NCBI GenBank assembly: GCA_020847045.1
Contig: JADLCT010000052.1
Location: 29,784 to 93,783, forward strand
Direction: 5' to 3'
From: Bryobacterales bacterium
GTDB lineage: Bacteria > Acidobacteriota > Terriglobia > Bryobacterales > Bryobacteraceae
Length of the DNA: 64,000 nt
Within the stretch, counting starts at the first letter, position 1. Every line of letters starts with the position of its first letter. The position numbers were made by a program, and so were the translations under genes. Under the pieces are notes generated by a model. That model did not search any database. It was not told the origin of the DNA and was given only the letters and a program-made list of their open reading frames with translations. This document shows, piece after piece, positions 46,321 to 54,577 of the stretch.

Positions 46321-47343
46321 CTAGTGGTCGCGCTCGGTCACCAGGTCGGTGACGGCGTACAGGGCGCGCTGGTAAGGCGACTCGGGGAAGCTGAGCATCA
46401 TCGATCGCGCCTTCTCGGTGAACTCCTGCGCCCGCGCCTTGGCCCGGGCAATGCCGTCGTAGCGCGTCACGATGGCCTGCACGGCGGAGAACGCCACGTT
46501 GTCGTAGTGCCGGTCGGCAAGCACGCGGGCCACCATCTCCCGCTCTTGCGGCGACGCCTCCGGCAGGGCGTAGATCAGAGGCAGCGTCACCTTGCCCTCG
46601 CGCAGGTCGTTGCCCACCGGCTTGCCGAGCACGCGTTCGCTGGCCGTGAAATCCAGAACGTCATCCACCAGTTGGAACGCCATGCCGAGATTCCAGGCGA
46701 AATCGTTCAGCCGGCTCTCCACGTCCTCGCTGGCTCCGGCCACCACGGCGCCCAGCCGCGCGCAGGCGGCGAACAGGCTGGCCGTCTTGCGGTCCACCAG
46801 CTCCATGTAGTCGGACTCGGTGACGCCGATCTTGCCCATCGTTTCCAACTGCCGAAGTTCCCCCTCCACCATCATCTGGGTGAGCGTGATCAGGATGTCG
46901 AGAATGGCGAAGTTGCGTTCGCGCAAGGCGATCTGAAACGCCTGCATGTAGAGCCAGTCGCCGGCCAGCACGCAGGTCTGGTTGCCCCACACAACGTTCG
47001 CCGATGGTTTGCCCCGCCGCGTGCGCGCCTCGTCGATCACGTCGTCGTGCACCAGCGTCGCCGTGTGAATCATCTCAACGACGGCGGCCAGCGCGATGGC
47101 GCTGTCGTTGGTGGTTCCGGCCAGTTTGTTGGCCAGTAGAAGGAGAATCGGCCGCAGCCGTTTCCCGCCATTTGCCTGTAAGTGACGGCTGATGGAGGTC
47201 ACCGCGTCGGCCGAAGCCACCGACTCCAGTCCAATGACACGCTCCATCTTCTCCAGATCCGCCTTTACCAGTTCGCGGATCTCGAGCGCCGTCAAGGTTG
47301 CGCCCAGCCTGCTGAATGCCATGAAACCCTTCAGTGTATCCAT
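46321..47343 (-). CDS. trans-polyprenyl diphosphate synthase (IspB-like)
   Basis: Elongates allylic diphosphates with isopentenyl diphosphate to give the long side chain of a respiratory quinone. The 340-residue protein has the first Asp-rich motif in VHDDVIDEA (D100, D101, D104) and the second in QLVDDVLDF (D227, D228, D231), plus GGKRLRPILLLLA. A shorter start at the ATG 47322 is possible. It is the last gene of a tightly packed minus-strand group (larC, metG, tatD, this gene) with a 5-base gap to tatD. Product chain length cannot be read from sequence with confidence. Confidence 0.92.
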   Translation of the reverse strand: MDTLKGFMAFSRLGATLTALEIRELVKADLEKMERVIGLESVASADAVTSISRHLQANGGKRLRPILLLLANKLAGTTNDSAIALAAVVEMIHTATLVHDDVIDEARTRRGKPSANVVWGNQTCVLAGDWLYMQAFQIALRERNFAILDILITLTQMMVEGELRQLETMGKIGVTESDYMELVDRKTASLFAACARLGAVVAGASEDVESRLNDFAWNLGMAFQLVDDVLDFTASERVLGKPVGNDLREGKVTLPLIYALPEASPQEREMVARVLADRHYDNVAFSAVQAIVTRYDGIARAKARAQEFTEKARSMMLSFPESPYQRALYAVTDLVTERDH

Positions 47344-47348
47344 CTGGA

Positions 47349-48176
47349 TCAGGCCCCCGCAAACGGGGCTGGTTCCGGGGTCCCGCGAGGGGCCCCGCCG
47401 GCCGGCGGAAACAGCCGGTCAAAATTCCGCACCACCGTCCGGCACAACTCCTGGTAACTGGCGCCGCGTTCTGCGGCCACCCGCTTGGCGGTCTCCACAA
47501 TAAAGGCCGGTTCGTTGCGCTTGCCTCGATAAGGAGCAGGCGCCAGATAGGGCGCATCGGTTTCCACCAGCAGGCGGTCCTCGGGCGTCATGCGCGCCGC
47601 CGCGCGTAGTTCCTCCGAGCGTGGGAACGTGACCACGCCGGCGATGCTGATGTAAAAGCCCATGGCCAGGCAGCGCGCGGCTTCGGCGGGGCCTCCGCTG
47701 AAGCAGTGCATGATGCCGGGCAGCCCGGACGGCGCCCAGTGCTCCTCCAGAAGGGCGAAGGTGTCGTTCCAGGCCTCGCGCGTGTGGATGATGACGGGCG
47801 CGCCCGCCGCCCGCGCCACCGACAATTGATCGCGAAAGACGGCCTGTTGCACATCGCGCGGCGCATGGTCGTAATGATAGTCGAGTCCGATTTCACCCAG
47901 CCCCAGGACTTTCGGATGGCGCAGCAGGGATTCGAGCTCCGCCAGCGTGGCCCCGGACGCCTTGGCCGCGTCGTGAGGGTGCACGCCCACGGTGGCCCAC
48001 ACCGGCGCGTAGCGTTCGGCCACGCGTATGGCGGCTTCCAGGTCCGGCGGACCGTCGCCGGAACCGATGGTGAGCATCCGTTCGACGCCGGCCTCCAATG
48101 CCCGTCCGATGACCGCCTCGCGGTCCTGCTCGAACCGCGGACCGTCCAAATGACAATGCGAATCGACGAGAGCCAT
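47349..48176 (-). CDS. TatD-family metal-dependent hydrolase/DNase
   Basis: A 275-residue TIM-barrel hydrolase of the TatD family, members of which are 3'-5' exonucleases or D-aminoacyl-tRNA deacylase-like enzymes. Metal ligands are visible: H7 and H9 in VDSHCHLDG, E in LGLGEIGLDYHY, H in PVIIHTREAW and IMHCFSGG, and D in LLVETDAPYLAP. The start codon directly abuts the metG stop, a metG-tatD order seen in many bacteria. Normal length for the family. Confidence 0.92.
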   Translation of the reverse strand: MALVDSHCHLDGPRFEQDREAVIGRALEAGVERMLTIGSGDGPPDLEAAIRVAERYAPVWATVGVHPHDAAKASGATLAELESLLRHPKVLGLGEIGLDYHYDHAPRDVQQAVFRDQLSVARAAGAPVIIHTREAWNDTFALLEEHWAPSGLPGIMHCFSGGPAEAARCLAMGFYISIAGVVTFPRSEELRAAARMTPEDRLLVETDAPYLAPAPYRGKRNEPAFIVETAKRVAAERGASYQELCRTVVRNFDRLFPPAGGAPRGTPEPAPFAGA

Positions 48177-50114
48177 CTACTTCAGGCGCGCCCCCACCGG
48201 AACGTCTTCCAGGAATCCGGCGAGCACGGGCGAGCCGCCCTCCAGCGACGCCGCCACGATCATCCCCTGGCTGAGAATGCCGCGCAGTTTGCGCGGCTCC
48301 AGGTTGGCCACGATCACCACCTTGCGGCCCACCAAGGTCTCCGGTTCGTAGGCCAAAGCGATGCCTGCCACGATGCTGCGCGGCTCCGCCTCGCCGATGT
48401 CCACGCTCAGATGCAGCAGCTTGTCGGCGCCCTTCACACGCGCAGCGGACTTCACCAGGCCTGCGCGCAAATCCACCTGCGAGAAGATGTCGATCGGGAT
48501 GGGTGGCATCGCCTCGGGCCGTGCGCCCTGCGCCGGCGCGGGCTCCTCGTCCTTTTGCCCCAGCAAAGCCTTTTGCCGCGCCGTCTCCTTCTCCTCCAGC
48601 GCGCGCATCTGTTCCACGGCCGGCGCCGGCTCCACGCGGGGAAACACGGCCGCCGCTTCGCCCACCGCCTGCCCGCCGTTCAATTGGCCCCAGGCCAGTT
48701 CGTCGATCCGCTGCGCGGACAGTGGCGCCTGGCAGCCTAATTGCCCCCAGATCCTCGCCGCCGACTCCGGCATCACCGGCGCCAGCAGCACCGTGACGAT
48801 GCGCAGCACCTCGGCCGCCGTATAGAGCGTTTCGTCCAGTTGCGCCGCGGCCGAGGGATCCTTGACGAGCTTCCAGGGCGCCCGCTCGACGATGAACTTG
48901 TCGGCCGTCCCGATCAGCCCCCACACGGCGTCGAGGCCCTTGGAAAACGCGAACTCGTCGAAGCTCGCCCGCACCTGCCCGATTGCCGCCGCCGCCGTCC
49001 CGGCCACGGCCGGACAGCCCGCATGCGCCGGTATGACGCCGCCGCGGTACTGCCGGATCATACTCAGCGTGCGGCTGGCCAGGTTGCCCAGTCCATTGGC
49101 CAGGTCCGCGTTGTAGCGGCCCACCAGCGCGTCGAAGCTGAAGCTGCCGTCCTGTCCGAAGTGAATCTCGCGCAGCAGGAAGTAGCGCAGCGCGTCCATG
49201 CCCATCACGTCGCGAATCGGCGTGGCCCGCACGATGTTGCCGCGCGACTTGGACATCTTGTCGTTCTCAAACAGCAGCCAGCCATGCGCGAAGATCTTCT
49301 TCGGCAACTCCCAGCCGGCCGCCCAAAGAAACGCCGGCCAGTAGATGGCGTGGAAGCGAACAATCTCTTTTCCGATCAGGTGCAGATCGGCCGGCCACAA
49401 CCCCTCGCCCTCGACGGCGCTCTTATAAGTGGTCAACGCGTCGAACCAGACATAGAAAACGTGCTTTGGCTCATCCGGCACGGGAATACCCCACTGAATC
49501 GTCGTGCGCGAAATCGAGAGGTCCTTCAGTCCCTGCGACACAAAGGCGATCACCTCGTTGCGCCGCGTCTCGGGCTGAATGAAGCCGGGTTGGTCCTCGT
49601 AGAGCTTCAGAAGCCTGTCTGTGAAAGCCGAAAGCTTGAAGTAGAGATTCTCCTCGGTCACCGTCTCGGTGGGCCGGCCGCAGTCCGGGCAGGCGCCGCC
49701 GGGCTTGGCGTCGTTCACGTACAGCTCATCGAACACGCAATACTGGCCCGTGTAGCTGCCCTTGTAGATGTAGCCGTTCTCCTTGCAGCGGCGGTAGAGA
49801 TCCTGCACGACGGCGTGATGCGCCGGGTCCGAGGTGCGCCGGAAGCGGTCCACCGAAAGGCCCAGCGTCTCCCATTGCTGGCGGAACTCGGCCGAAACCA
49901 GATCCGTGAACTCTTGCGGCGTCTTGTTCACGTTCTTCGCCGCGCGCTCGATCTTCTGTCCGTGCTCGTCGGTGCCCGTGGTCAAGACCACGTCGTAGCC
50001 GCACATGGATTTGTAGCGCTTGATCAGATCGGCCGCGATCGTCGTGTACGTGTGGCCGATGTGCGGCGCGGCGTTCACGTAATAAATCGGAGTGGTGAGA
50101 TAGAACTTAGGCAT
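48177..50114 (-). CDS. metG: methionyl-tRNA synthetase with C-terminal tRNA-binding domain
   Basis: Charges initiator and elongator tRNA-Met. The 645-residue class I enzyme shows the HIGH-type motif AAPHIGHTYTT, a Cys-rich knuckle (ACPDCGRPTE), the KMSKS loop NDKMSKSRGN and a C-terminal OB-fold tRNA-binding domain (IFSQVDLRAGLVKSAARVKG, IVANLEPRKLRGILSQGM) used for dimerisation. The ATG at 50114 gives MPKFYLTTPIYYVN, the normal start, and overlaps the larC end by 8 bases. Operon larC-metG-tatD-prenyl synthase. Confidence 0.96.
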   Translation of the reverse strand: MPKFYLTTPIYYVNAAPHIGHTYTTIAADLIKRYKSMCGYDVVLTTGTDEHGQKIERAAKNVNKTPQEFTDLVSAEFRQQWETLGLSVDRFRRTSDPAHHAVVQDLYRRCKENGYIYKGSYTGQYCVFDELYVNDAKPGGACPDCGRPTETVTEENLYFKLSAFTDRLLKLYEDQPGFIQPETRRNEVIAFVSQGLKDLSISRTTIQWGIPVPDEPKHVFYVWFDALTTYKSAVEGEGLWPADLHLIGKEIVRFHAIYWPAFLWAAGWELPKKIFAHGWLLFENDKMSKSRGNIVRATPIRDVMGMDALRYFLLREIHFGQDGSFSFDALVGRYNADLANGLGNLASRTLSMIRQYRGGVIPAHAGCPAVAGTAAAAIGQVRASFDEFAFSKGLDAVWGLIGTADKFIVERAPWKLVKDPSAAAQLDETLYTAAEVLRIVTVLLAPVMPESAARIWGQLGCQAPLSAQRIDELAWGQLNGGQAVGEAAAVFPRVEPAPAVEQMRALEEKETARQKALLGQKDEEPAPAQGARPEAMPPIPIDIFSQVDLRAGLVKSAARVKGADKLLHLSVDIGEAEPRSIVAGIALAYEPETLVGRKVVIVANLEPRKLRGILSQGMIVAASLEGGSPVLAGFLEDVPVGARLK

Positions 50115-51261
50115 TCTTTGTGTACGCCTGGCTGACTTCACTCAAAATCTGCTGCAACGGAAGGCCGGTCGAGCGGGCCAGCGTGCGGCAATCCTCATAT
50201 TCCGGGGCGAAAGCGCCGCTTTCGGCCACCTTCACGCGCGCCCGTCCGTGCGCCGTCTCCACTTCCACGATGCGACGCGCCTGTACGCGCCGTTCGGCCG
50301 AAAAGAAGCGCACGCCGAGCGAGGAGGTCTCGGCCATCAGCAATCCAGCCAGCTTCTCGCGGTCCTCGGGCCGCGCCAGCACGCGCAGCAGGGTGCCTGG
50401 ACGCGACTTCTTCATCAGTAGCGGCTGCATGGTGACATCCAACGCGCCCGCTTCGAGCAGCCGCTCCATGGCCCACCCCAGCACCTCGGGCGTGGAATCG
50501 TCGATGTTGGCCTCGATTACCTCCACGGTGGTCGATTCCCGCGCGCCGGTGGTTTGGCCGATCAACGCGCGCAGCACGTTGGCGTGTTCGGGGAAGTCCT
50601 TGTCGCCCGCGCCATAACCGACGCTCTCGATGCGTAAGGGAGGCATAGGTCCGAAATCGCCCGCCAGCGCCGCGACAATCGCCGCGCCCGTCGGCGTGGC
50701 CAGTTCCGTCGCCGGACCGCGCGAGTAGACCGGCTTGCCCTTCAGCAGCAAAGCGGCCGCCGGCGTTGGCACCGGCATGATGCCGTGTTCGGTGCTCACC
50801 GTGCCGCTGCCGACGTTGATCGCCGAGCAGGCCACCGCTTCCACGCCGAGCAGATCAAGCGCCACGCAGGCGCCCACAATGTCGGCGATGGAGTCCGCCG
50901 CTCCCACCTCGTGGAAATGCACCTTCTCGATCGGCGACCCGTGAACAGTCGATTCGCTTTCGCCGAGCTTCTGAAACACCAGCTTCGCGTTGGCCCGCGC
51001 CCGTTCGCTCATCGCGCCGCCGTCGATGATCTTGATGATGTGCGGCAGGTGGCGGTGCGTCTTGTTGTCCGTCCAGGACACATGAAACTTCGACGCGGCA
51101 ATGCCGCGCCGCTTCGTCTTTTCCAGGCTGTAGCGGGCGCCCGTATCCAGGCTCTCCAACGCCGCCAGCAGTTGCGCCGCATCCGCGCCGGCGTCGGCAA
51201 GCGCGCCTACCGTCATATCGCCGCTGATGCCGGCGAACGCATCGAAATAGCAGATCTTCAT
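50107..51261 (-). CDS. larC: nickel-pincer cofactor insertion protein LarC
   Basis: A 384-residue LarC: CTP-dependent cyclometallase that inserts nickel into the pyridinium dithiocarboxylate cofactor of lactate racemase and related enzymes. Typical segments are MKICYFDAFAGISGDM, HFHEVGAADSIADIVGACVA, GTVSTEHGIMPVPTPAAALL, ATPTGAAIVAALA and TTVEVIEANIDDSTPEVLGW; the protein covers both LarC1 and LarC2 parts without frameshift. The ATG at 51261 is chosen by the family start. larA, larB and larE are not in the window. It heads the metG operon, an unusual location. Confidence 0.93.
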   Translation of the reverse strand: MKICYFDAFAGISGDMTVGALADAGADAAQLLAALESLDTGARYSLEKTKRRGIAASKFHVSWTDNKTHRHLPHIIKIIDGGAMSERARANAKLVFQKLGESESTVHGSPIEKVHFHEVGAADSIADIVGACVALDLLGVEAVACSAINVGSGTVSTEHGIMPVPTPAAALLLKGKPVYSRGPATELATPTGAAIVAALAGDFGPMPPLRIESVGYGAGDKDFPEHANVLRALIGQTTGARESTTVEVIEANIDDSTPEVLGWAMERLLEAGALDVTMQPLLMKKSRPGTLLRVLARPEDREKLAGLLMAETSSLGVRFFSAERRVQARRIVEVETAHGRARVKVAESGAFAPEYEDCRTLARSTGLPLQQILSEVSQAYTKNA

Positions 51262-51390
51262 GGGAAACCGCCAAACCTGGCGATTCTCCATTATTTCATG
51301 TTCGCCGCCAGCCACGAACCGCCGGACGGAACGGGTGAGATCCAACGCCCCTCGCGGGTGCTACCCTGTGAACGGTCACGCCACCGTCCC

Positions 51391-53007
51391 ATGGCCGCTC
51401 CCACGCCGCTTGCGGCGCACACCGCCCGCATATCGCCCGCCACCACGGCGCTTCCGCTGGATTTCGCCGAACGCGCCGTGGGCCGCGTTGGCTGGCTCGC
51501 GCTCGGCTACGCGCTGGCGCAACTGCTGGTGCTGTTGCTCGGCGCGTTCGTACAGCCGGGCTGGATCAATCCGCGCACCGCGCCGCCACTCTACGCGGCC
51601 AGTTTGCTGGCGGGCATTGTTCTGGGCGTACTCTTCTGCGCCCTGGCCTGGAGCCGCCGCCTTCCGCCGCGCCTCATGCTCGATGCGGCGCTGGTCTTCG
51701 AGGTGCTGGCCGCGCTGGCCATCGCCGTGGCCGAACACGCTCTACCCTGGCCGCCCGCCATTCCCATTCGCGGGCTTTCCTCACTCGAAGTCTGGATCGT
51801 TCTGTTTGTCCTGGCCGTGCCCGCGACGTTCGGCAAGGGACTGTTGGCCGCCGTCACCGCCTCGCTGATGGGGCCTCTCGGCCTTGTGCTGAACATGGCC
51901 GCCGGCGGCGGGGGCGCTCCGATGGCGTCGCAATGGATCACGCTGTTCGCGCCGCCGATGGCCATGGCCGTGTGCGCAGCCGTGGTGGCTCGCTTCATCT
52001 ATCAGCTCACCGGCCAGTTGGGAAAACTGCGCGAACTGGGCAGCTACCGTCTGCTGGAGCCGCTCAGCACCGGTGGCATGGGCGAGGTCTGGATCGCCGA
52101 ACACGCCCTGCTGGCGCGACGCGTGGCCATCAAGCTGATTCGTCCCGACGCCGTGCCCGGCAACCTGCCCGACGCGATCCGTTCGGCCAACCTGCGCTTT
52201 GAGCGGGAAGCCCGCGCCATCGCGGCGTTGAGTTCGCCGCACACGGTGGCTCTCTACGATTTCGGATCCACCGAGGACGGCGCGTTCTATCTCGTCATGG
52301 AGCTGCTCGAAGGCATTGACCTCCACAAACTGGTGCGCGACTTCGGTCCCGTGGACCACGCCCGCGCCGTGCACATTCTGGCGCAGGTGTGCGAGTCGCT
52401 CACCGAAGCGCATGAAAAGGGCATCGTGCACCGCGACGTGAAGCCAGCCAATATCGTGTTGTCGATCCAGGGCCCGGTGTACGACTACAGCAAAGTCCTC
52501 GACTTCGGCCTGGCCAAGCAGCGCCACGCATCCACGCCGGAGCCGGTCACGATGCCCGGCGCCGCGTTGGGCACGCCCGCTTTCATGGCCCCGGAAGCGG
52601 CCGCCGGCAAACCCAACGTGGATGGCCGCGCCGACATCTATTCGCTCGGCTGCGTCGCCTACTATCTGCTCACGGGCAGTCTTGTGTTCTCCGGCGCCGA
52701 TAGTCTCGCCATGGCTCTGGCGCACCTGAACGAACCGCCCACGCCTCCTTCGGCGCGAACCGAACTGGCCATCCCCTCCGGTCTGGACAGCCTGGTTTTG
52801 CGATGTCTGGCCAAGGATCCCGCGGCGCGTCCGCAGAGCTGCCGGCAACTGTCGGCGGAGCTGGCCACACTGGCCTTGCCCGCGCCATGGTCTCAGGATC
52901 AGGCACGGCAGTGGTGGGAGGTGAACCGCCCGGCCATCCCGCGCAGAATCACGCCGCAACCGGCGGCGCGGCCGGAGCGTTTCATACGGAAGCATAGGGC
53001 TGGGTAG
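51391..53007 (+). CDS. serine/threonine protein kinase with N-terminal membrane domain
   Basis: A 538-residue Hanks-type kinase. Residues about 30-205 contain five or six hydrophobic helices; the kinase domain follows from about 218 with glycine loop LSTGGMGEVW, K248 in VAIKLI, catalytic HRDVKPAN (D349) and DFGLAKQ (D371), and the MAPEAAAGK segment. Most bacterial Ser/Thr kinases have the reverse order, kinase first and then a single helix with a sensor. The membrane part could be the sensor. The ATG at 51391 is preferred because upstream frame extension runs antisense to larC. No partner phosphatase is adjacent. Confidence 0.9.
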   Translation: MAAPTPLAAHTARISPATTALPLDFAERAVGRVGWLALGYALAQLLVLLLGAFVQPGWINPRTAPPLYAASLLAGIVLGVLFCALAWSRRLPPRLMLDAALVFEVLAALAIAVAEHALPWPPAIPIRGLSSLEVWIVLFVLAVPATFGKGLLAAVTASLMGPLGLVLNMAAGGGGAPMASQWITLFAPPMAMAVCAAVVARFIYQLTGQLGKLRELGSYRLLEPLSTGGMGEVWIAEHALLARRVAIKLIRPDAVPGNLPDAIRSANLRFEREARAIAALSSPHTVALYDFGSTEDGAFYLVMELLEGIDLHKLVRDFGPVDHARAVHILAQVCESLTEAHEKGIVHRDVKPANIVLSIQGPVYDYSKVLDFGLAKQRHASTPEPVTMPGAALGTPAFMAPEAAAGKPNVDGRADIYSLGCVAYYLLTGSLVFSGADSLAMALAHLNEPPTPPSARTELAIPSGLDSLVLRCLAKDPAARPQSCRQLSAELATLALPAPWSQDQARQWWEVNRPAIPRRITPQPAARPERFIRKHRAG

Positions 53008-53034
53008 CCGGAAGCGGGCTCACAAAAAATGTAG

Positions 53035-53212
53035 GGCGCGGGGTGGAGTCCCGCGCCCTGAGAGTTGCCCGGACTTTTGGAGGGTAGCCGGGATCGAGAG
53101 AGGGTATCGTTTCACCGGCGCCCGGCCCGCTCGATGGCCAGGCGCCGGCTTATCATCTGAACTCCGTCCATTCCCGGAGGCTTGCCAGGGTCTGGGGTCC
53201 GGACAAGCCTCC
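53035..53212. repeat. three consecutive strong hairpins between convergent genes
   Basis: Stem 1: GGGCGCGGG (53035-53043) with CCCGCGCCC (53050-53058). Stem 2: CCGGCGCC (53115-53122) with GGCGCCGG (53141-53148). Stem 3: GGAGGCTTG (53176-53184) with CAAGCCTCC (53204-53212). All are perfect. The 217-base gap between the kinase gene and the convergent coiled-coil gene contains no ORF; the hairpins may end transcription from both sides. Confidence 0.6.
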
Positions 53213-53224
53213 AAGCTCCTGGGG

Positions 53225-54109
53225 CTAGCGCCTGGCCGCCATCACCTTCGGTGTGGCCAGATAACCCACAACCTTGTTCTTGCCCACTTCGTTGATCACC
53301 AATTCATAGGGCATCCGCGCGCCGCTCACGTAGAACTGCACCGGCTCGTTGATCGTCTTGTCCTTCTTCTCGACGCGCTTGTCGTCGGCCACAACTTCCA
53401 CGTTGAACTTGTTCCGCTTGACGTCGGACTTCTTCAGCGACAGCACGATGTTGCCCACCTTGACCGGCGTGTTCTTCCGGGAGATCGTGAACTCGTAGTA
53501 GTTCCGCTCGCCCAGCGCGCGCAGCGCGGCCAGTTCCTTCGCGTTGGTGGCGATCAGGCCGCTCTGGACGCCCAGGTCGCCCCGCACGCTTTTCAAGTCG
53601 CCCACGGCGCCTTCCAGAACCGAGCGCGTCTCGGACACCTCGGTCTTCACCGTGCCGAGATTGGTCTCCAGTCCGGTCACCTTCTCGGCGTTCTGGTTCG
53701 CCGCCGACCGAACCTCGCCCAGTTCCAGGCTCAACCGTTCCTGGTTGGCCTTGTTTTGTTCGTTCACCTGCTTCACCAGCTTTTCCGCGTGCAGCTTGGC
53801 GTTGGCCAGGGTGCGCTGGTAGTTCGCCGCCGCCTGCGTGGTTTTTGCGTCCACCTGCTGGCTCAGCGCGTCCACCGTGCTGCGCATGGCCACGGCGGTG
53901 CTGGCCGAAGCCTCGCGAATCGCGGCCAGATCGTTTTGCGTGATGGCGTTCATGCTCGCCATCTTCCGCTCCATCTCTTCCAGCCGGTAAAATTCGTAAC
54001 CGCTCACGCCGGCCAGCGCCAGCGCGATGCCACCGAACAGCCATGCGGTCCAGTGAGCCTTCTTCGGAGTGTCATTCGCATCGGACTTCGTGAAATTGAT
54101 CGTATCCAT
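53225..54109 (-). CDS. hypothetical coiled-coil membrane-anchored protein
   Basis: A 294-residue protein with a cytoplasmic head (MDTINFTKSDANDTPKKA), one helix (WTAWLFGGIALALAGVSGYEF, about residues 22-42) and a long coiled coil of about 140 residues (alternating Glu/Lys/Ala heptads, such as QNAEKVTGLETNLGTVKTEV), then a C-terminal beta domain (YYEFTISRKNTPVKVGNIVL). No family recognised. The ATG at 54109 has GGGAGGA about 8 bases upstream, so unlike several neighbours it is conventionally initiated. It is convergent with the kinase gene, separated by hairpins. Confidence 0.72.
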   Translation of the reverse strand: MDTINFTKSDANDTPKKAHWTAWLFGGIALALAGVSGYEFYRLEEMERKMASMNAITQNDLAAIREASASTAVAMRSTVDALSQQVDAKTTQAAANYQRTLANAKLHAEKLVKQVNEQNKANQERLSLELGEVRSAANQNAEKVTGLETNLGTVKTEVSETRSVLEGAVGDLKSVRGDLGVQSGLIATNAKELAALRALGERNYYEFTISRKNTPVKVGNIVLSLKKSDVKRNKFNVEVVADDKRVEKKDKTINEPVQFYVSGARMPYELVINEVGKNKVVGYLATPKVMAARR

Positions 54110-54577
54110 GTCTGGGTCCTCCCTCGGGGTCCTAGTTCCCCGCGGCTTGCGCGTTCTGGCCGCGCTCACGCCGCTCACTAAGGCAAGACTCATGCCAAAC
54201 TCCCGGCTGACAGCCGCCGCGGCCCGCCGTCTCCGCGTAAATGCAACATCGCAAAGAAGATCCGGTTGGCCGCCGGACGCGCAAAACATTTTGGCCTCAT
54301 TGCGTACTGGCCGCGGCTCCCCCCATTGGCAGGTAATTGTGATCGTCCCGGACGCCGGGTAAGAAAAATTTGCAGCGGAGATTCTTCCATCCCGCCTCAC
54401 CGGGCGGCGGCGCAAAAACAAAAGGCACGTTCTCCGTGTGAGCACGTGCCGAACCCGAGAGCAGGGGATTGCGGCTTTCAGCCGCGAAGAATTCCAGCGG
54501 CGGCTTCGGCGCGGTTACGCTTCATCACCGCCGGAACAAACTGAACCGGAAATAGGCGTGGAGCCCAGGAGCCCGCG
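54110..54577. other. 468-base intergenic region
   Basis: No convincing gene on either strand. It contains the icd terminator (54411-54450), a second short hairpin GCGGCT-TTC-AGCCGC (54471-54485), and must hold the minus-strand promoter of the coiled-coil gene, for which I find no clear -10/-35 pair. Confidence 0.6.
54411..54450 (-). terminator. intrinsic terminator of icd
   Basis: On the minus strand GGCACGT (54450-54444) pairs with ACGTGCC (54430-54424) around a 13-base loop, followed by TTTTGTTTTT (54423-54414). It lies about 130 bases beyond the icd stop. Confidence 0.75.
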
